DNA of 64,000 nt from Anastatus disparis (taxonomy: Eukaryota > Arthropoda > Insecta > Hymenoptera > Eupelmidae), in NCBI GenBank assembly GCA_017163975.1, contig JAFFSR010000249.1, forward strand, positions 1,304,501 through 1,368,500, in the 5' to 3' direction. Positions 47,534 through 56,799 of the stretch are shown here, piece by piece. The position numbers were made by a program, and so were the translations under genes. Numbering within the stretch: position 1 is the stretch's first letter; every line of letters starts with the position of its first letter. The notes beneath the pieces are model-generated. The model made no database searches. It had not been told where the DNA came from and saw nothing but the letters and a program-made list of their open reading frames with translations.

Positions 47534-49369
47534 AAGTTGGGGTGTTTGAAGGTGGAGATATCAGGAAAGCATAGGAGTGTTTTCTTATTCGAATTACTAT
47601 TTGTTTAATCCTTATGATAATAATTAGTTTATTATTATAAAGACTCGTTCTAAAATGTTGTTAATTGTACAAGTTTACTCATATATATTTACATATACAT
47701 ACATGTGCGTTTAAATGTATACGCATATATTGTATTCTATTTCTTCAGCAATAATAAAAAAAAAATTGATGTTTTATTAAAACAATTAAATTTGTTAAGT
47801 TTGATGATCATCTGGTTAATCTCAACTTGAGTTATGAGTAAATTTAGTTTAATCAATACACAAAGGATTTAGTTCAGTATTTGTTTTAATCGAAGGAAAA
47901 TTATTGTCCTAATGTTTCAATTTTTTTTGACTTGAAAAATAAAAATCTTAGAATAATAATTTATTATTTACTAGAATGAAAATAATGAATAATAAAAATT
48001 TAGCATATTTACTTTAAAAATAACTATTAAAATTACAAAATGCTTTTCTACTATATATATTTATATAATAAAATTGTGTTTTGAGCTAAGTATCAGATTG
48101 ATTTTGACAAGTTAATTTTTGTAAAATTAACTTGTCAATTACTCAACAAATTACTTGAAATTAAGTAAAATTAAAGTCATACTAGTACTATTGTAGAATA
48201 AAGAAAAGAAAATTTAGGATGTCATTGAGTAAATAATTACTTACTATTGTTAGTTAATGAATCATGCAAATATTCATATATTTTATATCAAACCAATAAT
48301 TTGTTAAAATCTGTATATTGATGATTAATAGTGAGGATAATACAAAGATATGAGTTTTGCATCAAGAAATTACTCTTTAACATGATAAAACAAGTTCACG
48401 ATTTATGATTAAAAATTCTATTTTATTAAATTTAATTTCTACTTATGTCCAAGAACAACCCAAAATAAAGAATTTTAAAACAAAAAGAGTTCTGGAAAAG
48501 AAAATCATAAATTTTACACAATTAATTTTTATTAAAATTTGCAATAAAATAATTAAATCTAACTTTCATTATATCAGATTTAATAATTTTTTAATTTAAA
48601 AATTTTATTTAAATATATTATATTTTGCAACAATCATATTAAATGAATTTCTATTTTATATGACTATCTCATGTATGTATAAGTGAAAGTATATACGTAT
48701 ATGTACAGAGTTAGATTTTATGAAAAAAAAAAAATAAAGGATTTCAAATGAATTATTTTTATTAAGAAATTAATTGTCGATGCAGTAGTTTGTGCTATTA
48801 AAATCTAACTCCTTGACTGCAATCTATTGTCTGCTTTTGTTTACGTCCAAGAGGAAAAAAAAATTGATGAATATATTCTTATTATATTAAGAAAAATATT
48901 GATTTCTCAAATAATTTAATAAGCAGATTAAAATTAAATTTAAAATATATGACCATAACCTTAGTATAAAATAGTAGTATTGATGATGAAGCGTTAGTCT
49001 TAAGAGTGTAATATTTTAATCATAGGGGAGGGAAAAATTATTGTAATCTGTGTTTAACCCTTTGTTTATACCCATAAGTAATTATGTATATCTCACATAC
49101 AAAGGCCCTATATATATAATTTTATATTTATATGCATAAAATCTTTGTTAAGTATACCATCAAAAATACAAAAGAATTATTTTAGTAAAATAACAGAGAT
49201 TATAAAAAACTTCACGTTATTCAGAATAAAATCTATGCTAAAGTGATACTTGTATATTCTTAAAACATAATTTAAAATAAAATTAGACGTTTCAAAATTA
49301 CGAAGAAATAATAAATTTAAAATAAAAAATGAAATTATGCAATTTGAGGTTCAATGTATTAATAAAAGG
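47534..49369 (-). other. 1.8-kb frame-free interior of the LTR element
   Basis: Strongly AT-rich where pol and most of env would be expected. No RT, RNase H or integrase motif in any frame. A plus-strand frame at 48,405-48,599 is probably incidental. Confidence 0.5.
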
Positions 49370-51388
49370 TTAATAAATGAGTGAGATGGCTATTCTCCAA
49401 TCACAGGCCATACGATTGATGTTGTATTTTACAAATGAGATGTATGGTAGTATTTTTGTTAATCCCGTTAGTGTTGGGCGAGTTTTTAATACCCTTCTGT
49501 ATTTTTCCTCATCTTGCATCTCAAGAGACTCTACTTCGTTGACATTTTTCCTTAAAAAGAGAGAAGTATTTTCTTGAGGGTTTTCGAAATGTATAGAACT
49601 ATTTGTTTCTTTCAGCGTCAAGTAAAGCTTGTATTTTATCTTGTTGTCTGTTGAATCGATGAAGGCGAGTTGATAGTTATTCCATTCGGAGTGTTCAATT
49701 TCGTATTCTCTGCCTTCCCCCTCAGGTTTTCGGTAAAATTCGGCTAAATAGGTTTTAAAACCATTTTTTTGACTCATATAAGAAAATTTTGATATTTCGT
49801 GGTCTGAGTTTGATGCTTCCAAGGAGTCTGATAGTCTTTCAGAGGCCGTGGGTTCGGCTTGACCGGACCTGGTACATTTTTCCTTATAGACTGGTTTTGA
49901 ACTCACGTAATTGGTTCTTCGGTCCTTAAGTAAACTCTTTAATTTTAGTAAATTTAACCGACAATTAATTATATTGCGCTTATGAACGTTTTTTGATATA
50001 ATTTTAATTTTATTAAGGTTATTTTTAGTTTTAATTATTCTTTTAATAGTAAAAGATTTTATAATTCTGGTCGGAAATTTTTGGTTGACATCTTTGTATT
50101 TAAAAATTTTTTTAAATTTATTATGAGTTTTTAGGCCAATTTTTAAGCATGCGCTAAATTTTGAATTAGTTGAAATTTTTAATTTTTCTAATGTTTGAGG
50201 TTGCATGAATTGGATAGTTGTATCATCAACAACATTCGCGTAATGTACTTCTGCGCTCTTGAGATCTTCTGTTTCAGTAATGTTTTCTATACGTTCAAAA
50301 TCACGATCAGATACATAAAATATTTCCGTTGTTTCATATTGTATCTGAGATTCTTGTGCAGACCTTACTATAAATGTATCGTTTAATAAATTAGCTGATT
50401 TTTTGTTGATTACCTTATAATTCTTTAGTTTTTCTGAATAATATGTCAGGACTTTCTGTTCTTTTGAATCAGAACAATTGCAGAAAGTTTCTATGTCTTC
50501 ATAATTCAATTGGGATTCGTGCGTAAAATTTATTTGTGATTTTATTATCTTTACCTTTCTTCGTTTGGTATCAGTGTCAGTTTGTGTTACACAAGAATTT
50601 CGGTTTTTAATTTCTTCCATGCGCTTGTTATCAAACTGTAATTGGGTTTCTTCGAGGAAAGGTATTGGATCAATCGGACTGCTATTTATTATGAGAGTTC
50701 TAGATCTGTAGCAAATCGCGGGACGTTCCTTTTCGAAATATGGTGAGCCCAGTATGGCATGTTGTGAGAATGATGTTGTAGGTGGTAAGACGTGAAATAC
50801 ATGGATAAATCCGAGTATTTTTAATTCTACAGTGCCTAGTGTTTCTATAGGTGTTGAAGATATATCTGATACTGTTGTTGCCTTTTTGGAGTTGATGATA
50901 ATGTTATCCTTAAGAGCACTACCTTTTACGGCGTTGATACTAGCAGCCGAGTATAGTGCGAAGGTTCCTTCTTCGTTCTTTAGAGCTGAGACTTTTAAAC
51001 ATATTACAGGACGTATAGATTTATGTACACGGTGTGCGCTTTTGTTTCCGTACATAGAACTTTTTTTCGTTGAATCGATTAGATATTTTTCATCGATACG
51101 TTCTCTTTGCGAGCATTTATAACTTAGGTTACTCTCGTGATGGTACGATTGTTGGGTTGTAAGTAAATCTTCAGAGTCGTAAGTTTGTGATTGATAGGTA
51201 TTCGATACTTCGGATAGAATTTTAGGACTTATTGGATAAGGAGGATAAATTGGATAAGGAGGATAAATTGGATAAGGAGGATAATAAGGAAACCTAGGAG
51301 GATAGAAATAAGGTTGAGGTGATAGAAATTGTTGATGTCCGAATGGGTACGGAAAATTGATGTTATTCAAATCTTGGTAATAGGCCAT
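49370..51388 (-). CDS. 672-aa ORF of the LTR element with a protease-like domain lacking its active-site residue
   Basis: ATG at 51,388, stop at 49,370, uninterrupted. Residues ~10-55 are Pro/Tyr-rich with three tandem Y-P-P-Y-P-I copies. Residues ~125-235 follow the pattern of a Ty3/gypsy retropepsin: a V-I-C-L-K-V strand, then A-L-Y-S-A-A-S-I at 144-151 where the family has its D-[ST]-G-A triad, then I-E-T-L-G-T-V-E-L, and A-I-L-G-S-P-Y-F with I-C-Y at the end. The catalytic Asp position holds Tyr and the Gly position holds Ala, so peptidase activity is not expected. Residues 240-672 are polar and Lys/Glu-rich with no motif I recognise. No capsid fold, zinc knuckle or RT is seen. The polypurine copy at 49,713-49,726 lies inside this frame. 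That the frame stays open in an element this reduced suggests recent function or recent origin. Its role is unknown. Confidence 0.75.
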   Translation of the reverse strand: MAYYQDLNNINFPYPFGHQQFLSPQPYFYPPRFPYYPPYPIYPPYPIYPPYPISPKILSEVSNTYQSQTYDSEDLLTTQQSYHHESNLSYKCSQRERIDEKYLIDSTKKSSMYGNKSAHRVHKSIRPVICLKVSALKNEEGTFALYSAASINAVKGSALKDNIIINSKKATTVSDISSTPIETLGTVELKILGFIHVFHVLPPTTSFSQHAILGSPYFEKERPAICYRSRTLIINSSPIDPIPFLEETQLQFDNKRMEEIKNRNSCVTQTDTDTKRRKVKIIKSQINFTHESQLNYEDIETFCNCSDSKEQKVLTYYSEKLKNYKVINKKSANLLNDTFIVRSAQESQIQYETTEIFYVSDRDFERIENITETEDLKSAEVHYANVVDDTTIQFMQPQTLEKLKISTNSKFSACLKIGLKTHNKFKKIFKYKDVNQKFPTRIIKSFTIKRIIKTKNNLNKIKIISKNVHKRNIINCRLNLLKLKSLLKDRRTNYVSSKPVYKEKCTRSGQAEPTASERLSDSLEASNSDHEISKFSYMSQKNGFKTYLAEFYRKPEGEGREYEIEHSEWNNYQLAFIDSTDNKIKYKLYLTLKETNSSIHFENPQENTSLFLRKNVNEVESLEMQDEEKYRRVLKTRPTLTGLTKILPYISFVKYNINRMACDWRIAISLIY
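49713..49726 (-). promoter_or_regulatory. Second, internal copy of the polypurine tract
   Basis: CCTTCCCCCTCAGG, identical over 14 bases (15 with the following T) to the tract at the 3' LTR. It lies ~140 bp from the exact midpoint of the element (49,860), as central polypurine tracts do. It is read within the 672-codon frame as K-P-E-G-E-G-R. Confidence 0.6.
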
Positions 51389-53382
51389 GTTTCGATTCTG
51401 AATAATTTCTATTCATGCATTTCGTTGATTCTTTTACCCTATTTTCCCATTCATAGAATTTGGAAGTAGTTAATTGAAATGATTAAATATCTTTCTCCAG
51501 AGGCTTGAATTTCCATTATCTCTTGCTTATTTGTCATGATGAAAATTTTGATTATTGTATCGCGTAATTTTAATTATTTAGTCGACCGATTTGAATATCA
51601 ATTTGTTTAATTTTTCTTACTTATATTAGAGATATTGTATAAATATTATTGTTTATTATTATAAAATATTTATTTATTAAATTTTTGATAATATTATCTG
51701 CAATAATTTAAACAAATAGAAATTTGATAAGGGAAATTTAGTTTAAGGTACAAAAGCTATAGTTTAATGGAAATGAATCTTTTTATAATTTATTAGTGTT
51801 ATAATTTATTATAATTAAAAGAATTTTTTTTTTTATATATATATATACATATAAAAGGGATTAAATGTTTATTAATTGAATTCATTTATTTTATGAAACC
51901 TTTCCTTATCGTCAATACCCTTTTCTTACCTTTCGGCAATTAAGGCATTTATAAGTTCAGCCTTGCAGCTAGAAATCTTATAAATGTTGACTCAAAAGAA
52001 AGGAAATCCAGAATTTTGGATGCTAATAAACTTTTCGTGCCTTTCGGCGCTCTAAGTATTTCATAAATGTAGCCTTTCAGCTATATAATTTATGAATTTA
52101 GCCAAAGATTCAGATTAGTTCATAAAAGGTTATTATTTTATTAAAGTTTAATATAAATTCCGTCAAAAGAATTTTTATTCAAGTTACTTATGAATCTGGG
52201 TCAGTGAAACGCTGACTTAGCGTTTTGCTGTTTGACTTTTAGCGTCGCGAAGTTGTACGTATGTAATTTTTTTATTTGTAGTATCTGTTATAAATTTCGA
52301 GTTATAATAATAAAAAAAACACATTAGAGTTAGTTATTAATTATTAAAATATCAAGTTTATTAAATTAAATGTTTTAAAAGATTTTAGTTTTATTAAAAA
52401 GGAAACGAAAATTTACTTTATTAATTTAAAGGTAAACGATAGAAACACACAAGTTGTAAGATTATGCTGACTCTTAACTTTTGACTTGTAGATGGTCGTT
52501 GACCGTACAATTGAATCAAAAATGTTTTATTATTATTTTATATATTTTAATATTGAATTTCTTTATTTTATGAAACCTTTCTTTATCCTCACTACCCTTT
52601 TCTTACCTTTCGGCAATTAAGGCATTTATAAGTTCAGCCTTGCAGCTAGAAATCTTATAAATGTTGACTCAAAAGAAAGGATATCCAGAATTTTGGATGC
52701 TAATAAACTTTTCATGCCTTGCAGCGCTCCAAGTATTTCATAAATGTAGCCTTTCAGCTATATAATTTATGAATTTAGCCAAAAATTCGGATTGATTCAT
52801 AAAAAGAAAAAATTTTCAAAAGAAATAATAATGTATATAGATTTTTTTTTTAAATATATATAACTTGTTATTTCTTTATTTTATATTTTCATATTATATT
52901 ATTTATAGAAATTTATTTATCTATTATGATAATTACCTATTATTATCAAGAATAAATTATTAATAAATATAATCAGAAATAAATTATAAATTGTTAAATA
53001 ATGCGTATAATAATGATATCTAGGTCACAATAAAAATTTTGATGACTCAGCGGTCGTTGACCGAAGTTGATCGTTTATTAAAGAAATTTAGATATTAACG
53101 ATATTTATTGAAATTGTTTTTATTTAATTATTTAAAATAATAATGTTTCAATAATAAATTATTTATATACTTATATAATGCCTTAAAAATCTAACTACTT
53201 TATGGTAGTGCAAATTTTATTTTAAATATAATAATAATGTATTTTTTAAACTATATATCTTGTTATTTCTTCATATAACAAGTTATATATAAGCGCAATT
53301 ATAAATTTTAATAAAATATTATTTATTGAAATTAAATTATAGTTTATAAAATTTCATTAACAGGTGAAAGGTCTTACTGGTT
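51389..53382 (-). other. 2-kb leader of the LTR element
   Basis: No frame. It contains a ~255-bp directly repeated segment, listed separately, and AT-rich filler. Confidence 0.5.
51876..52806 (-). repeat. ~255-bp segment directly duplicated in the leader (51,876-52,130 and 52,552-52,806)
   Basis: Both copies carry TTTCGGCAATTAAGGCATTT, CTTGCAGCTAGAAATCTTAT, GACTCAAAAGAAAGGA and TTTCAGCTATATAATTTATG, with about a dozen differences. The period is ~676 bp. Each contains several short hairpin-forming words (CTTATAAATG and CATTTATAAG). Conservation within otherwise featureless AT-rich DNA suggests a cis-acting role such as packaging or insulation, which is inference. Confidence 0.8.
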
Positions 53383-53399
53383 CCCCACAAGGGATGCCA
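53383..53399 (-). promoter_or_regulatory. Primer-binding site next to the 5' LTR
   Basis: On the minus strand, two bases after the LTR end, TGGCATCCCTTGTGGGG. It starts TGG as required to pair with a tRNA CCA end. It matches the insect tRNA-Lys 3' end at roughly 12 of 17 positions as far as I recall that tRNA, so the primer tRNA is unproven. Confidence 0.65.
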
Positions 53400-53401
53400 T
53401 T

Positions 53402-54450
53402 TGTTACGACCGGATTTGGTTCGGTCGTTGAGTTCACAAAAAGAAATAAATTTCTTTTTATTGGGAACCAGTTTGTAGTCCCAGGACTTACCTCTCACCT
53501 TTTACTATATATTTATTAAAATTAAATTCTAATTTAGTTTTGAAATAATCAAATTTTATAAAAGTTAATATCAAGTTTTAATTACTTAAATAAATTCCTC
53601 TTTTTGTGTTTTCTTTTATTTTTATTTAATAATTAATACACATGTTATTTAATATATATAATAATTTTTCTTACGATTAAATTTTCCAAGAAGAGAAGGA
53701 GAAGATATATAAATGTATCCCTTGAAGTTCCGTCCTTTAATCTCCGCTTAGATTAACTTATTCCTACACGGTTAAGTTATCCGTGGCCAGATTAGTTTAG
53801 ATTCTTCAATTCTCGGTCGTCCAGCGCTCAGCTAATTTATACGTTGATGTCGTCACTTGCACTTGCTTGTCTTTTTTTTCACTAAATATTTATTGATTTA
53901 ATTATTGCAAAAATTTTTATTTATTTAAATGCAAAAATTGTAGTTTTATATTTTCTATACTATAATTTTTTTTTCTATTAGCAAAGTAGGTTTCTAAGCT
54001 ACTTCCTAATGAATTTAATGATAATTAAACTGATTTAAAAAAACTAACACTGACTTTATCTCAGTGGACCAGCAGAGCCGACCTTGGCGGTTGCTATCGT
54101 ATTATGACAAAAGGCCAAGAGTGACGTAGGGGGCTGTTTTTATTGCCTTGCGCCGGGCGATCGAGAGATGGAAAATCCAATCAAAACCTGACATGCAGCT
54201 GAAATTTTCAGAACAGAAAATCATTCGATTGTTTTAGAGTTCATTAGCTTGCTTACCAATGCATTCTTGTACTTTCTTCTCCGTCTCTTCTTTACATTTG
54301 AAGTTTTCGCAATTTTTAAGAATGCTGAATCGGGACATCGCATGGAACTACTTTCTGTTTGAATTGAAAAAAATAGGTTAATGAATAATTCCAATCCTTA
54401 ATATAATTCATTTAACAATTTATAAGGGTTTAGTTCCATGGGATGTCACA
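53402..54450 (-). repeat. 5' LTR (1,049 bp)
   Basis: Starts TGTTACGACC and ends GGATGTCACA on the plus strand. It is the partner of 45,270-46,322. It should hold the promoter in the minus direction; I cannot place a TATA box with confidence. Confidence 0.93.
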
Positions 54451-54910
54451 TTAGTACATTTTTATTTTCATAAAAATAAACGTTTATTCTTTATATTCGA
54501 TATCTTTAATATTAAAATAATGTTTCCGCATGGAAAAGAAAAAATTTTAAAGATTTAAAAACTATTTTTATTATTACTTACAAAATATTTGTCATTATTG
54601 ATAACTAAAAGATTTTTTGATAAAATAGAAAGGAGTATTAATAATTACTTACAATAGAAATTAATCGTGTCCACAGATTTCAAATCGAATAATTGCTAGA
54701 AATAATAACTTTTATCCATCTAATATATGAGAAGCTGTTTCTGTGTTATTTTAAAAATATTTCTCACATGTAAATCTTAAGAGTTTAATTTTAGGAAAAA
54801 ATTTAAAATATATTTTATGATGAAACAATTTTTTTGCATGTAAAACAAAGAAATGTAAAAAAAAATCGAGATAATTTTTATTATTACTTTTAAAAAATTT
54901 GCAATTATTA

Positions 54911-55289
54911 AGAGAAGACCGAACTATCTGTCTTTGTCTGATAGAGTTTTTCATCATTTATATAAAAACCATCCGTTGTTACAAGAAAAAAATAGTGGCC
55001 CCGCTAGATATTAGTATAATAAGTAAATTTTGTAATAAAAATCAAATTATTTTATCGTGTAGTTTTTGAATAATATGAGACCTACCAAAAAAGATAGGTT
55101 ATATTCTAGTTTGTTAGTAGGTCTCATATTATTCAAAAACTACACGATAAAATAATTTGATTATTATTACAAAATTTACTTATTATACTAATATCTAGCG
55201 GGGGCTATTTTTTTCTCGCTACAACGGATGGTGTTTATATAAATGACGAAAAACTCTATTAGACAAAGACAGATAGTTCGGCCCCCTGT
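54911..55289. mobile_element. 379-bp palindromic MITE in the right arm, TA duplication
   Basis: The arms pair from CCGAACTATCTGTCTTTGTC to the centre near 55,100 (TGAGACCTAC/GTAGGTCTCA). TA flanks both sides. The left arm of the host reads AGATAGTTATTAATAATTG without an insert, and removing 54,911-55,289 plus one TA restores exactly that sequence. No coding capacity. Confidence 0.9.
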
Positions 55290-55833
55290 TAATAACTATC
55301 TTTTCATTTATTGAAACTATAAATAAATTATAAAAATTAGTTACAATATAGAATCAATGAAAATTTTAGATAAAACTAGTCCCCAGGTCCTAAATGTTAT
55401 AATTACGAGGAATAATAAGGTAAGTTCATTTACAACATTTACGTAAATCCGTGCGCATTTCGTAAACATTGATCTTAATGAAACTCATGACATCTCATTT
55501 TAAAGTTCTTTCTTTTTGCTTTAAAATGAGATGTTACACGTTTAAAAATATTGATTTAGTGAGCCACAACAATCATTTGCGTTTAAGGTGTCCGTATTAG
55601 GTATACTTGTTTTAACTTAAATACACCCTATTTTTAAAAAAATATTTGCACCTATATTCATAATTTTTCAAGTTACCCCAGATTAAAAAAAGAAACATCA
55701 AAATCGGTCCATTATTTACGGAGATACAGTTAATTTTCACGCATTTTATTGAAACGGGGTCTTTCGTTAACTTTCCTCACGCGCAAATATAAGCATCCGC
55801 ACCACGACCCCCCCGCCTGACGTTATTATTTGT

Positions 55834-56799
55834 GTAACGCAGGTGCGAAATTCAAACTGAATAAATGGTTATTTATTTTTGAACACATTTTTAAAATTAA
55901 AATTGCTATAATTTTTGTTCTGATTGACCAAAAAAGTTGAGCAATGGCTCATTCTGAAGGTTTTTGCAAACACTAATAATATACTTATAAATAAAACAAT
56001 GAACGAATAGTGAAAGAGCATAATTATTGGAAGAGTAAGTGGTCTTAATATTCTATGATTAAAAAAAAATTTTTTAAATTCATCTATTTTTATAAACTTA
56101 AAATCGTCATAACTTAGGATCTAATTGATCCAAAAACTTAATTGAAGGTTTATTTTAAAGATTTTTTAAATATTTTTATTATTTTGATAAATAAAAGCAA
56201 AAACGAATCGTAAGAAGACGAAGTAGTTGAAAAAATGGCACGATGTGGCATAGTATCAATGCTTTAAAATAGAAAATATAAAAAAAACGTTCGAAAACCT
56301 GTTTAAAAAAATAAAATAAGGCAAAATAGCATATTCTTACCTATCCTAAAAATTAGCATTTTTTACGTATAAAAACATAAAAATTAAAAAAAAAAATATA
56401 TCGTTTTTGAGAAAATTGCATTTAAAAAAGATTGTTTTTTTAAAGGTTTTTTATGAATAATTCGGAGGGATCAACTCGCATCGCAAAAATCGGAACGACA
56501 TTTAGAACTAGACTGTATTCCTCACATTAAAAGAAAAAGTTCGTCTTAAAAAGTCAAAAATTGAAGGAGATAGAGCATTTTCAATACGGAGGTCCATTTT
56601 CATTTTTTTACCTTTGATTTCAACATTTAACACAAAGCAGGCTACAGCATCGTGAAAAAAATTTTTTAAGCCGTATTTCGGGATCTTTACATCTTCTCTT
56701 GAGCATTAGAACACATTCACATGATTTTCAGCCGAAAAAAAATTTTGATCCGTGACGGCCTGCATGAATCTGAATGGAATCAGCGATATATATATATGT
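55834..56799. other. AT-rich spacer; possible relic of a transposon terminus at its right edge
   Basis: No gene. Near 56,776-56,787, TGAATGGAATCAGC resembles the right terminus of the 4.0-kb transposon (AATGGAATCAGCC) over 12 bases. Confidence 0.35.

Larger units (their letters stand above)
45270..54450 (-). mobile_element. 9.2-kb errantivirus-like LTR retroelement, minus strand, pol not visible
   Basis: Two LTRs (45,270-46,322 and 53,402-54,450) start TGTTACGACC and end GGATGTCACA, and are flanked by TTAG (45,266-45,269 and 54,451-54,454). A polypurine tract lies next to the left LTR and a primer-binding site next to the right one, so transcription runs on the minus strand. In that direction come a 2-kb leader with a duplicated segment, one 672-codon frame with a protease-like domain, a 1.8-kb stretch without frames, and the remnant of an env-like C-terminus. 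No capsid, RT, RNase H or integrase motif is visible. The 4-bp duplication and env-like remnant suggest the insect Ty3/gypsy (errantivirus) group. Confidence 0.85.
43837..55833. mobile_element. ~2-kb palindromic element expanded to 12 kb by four insertions
   Basis: The ends ACAAATAATAACGTCAGGCG (left) and its inverted copy (right, ending 55,833) begin ~1-kb arms. The arms match through CGTGGTGCGGATG, GTTAACGAAAGACCCC, GGGGTAMCTTGAAAAATTAT, GTGGCTCACTAAATCAATAT and GTTAATAATTGNAAAT to TAAAATTAAACT and CATGTNAGNAATATTT near the centre. The left arm contains a ~220-bp MITE and a SINE, the right arm a 379-bp MITE, and the centre the 9.2-kb LTR retroelement. Each arm preserves the empty site of the other arm's insert. 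Without them the host is about 2.0 kb with no coding frame. Target duplication not resolved. Confidence 0.82.
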
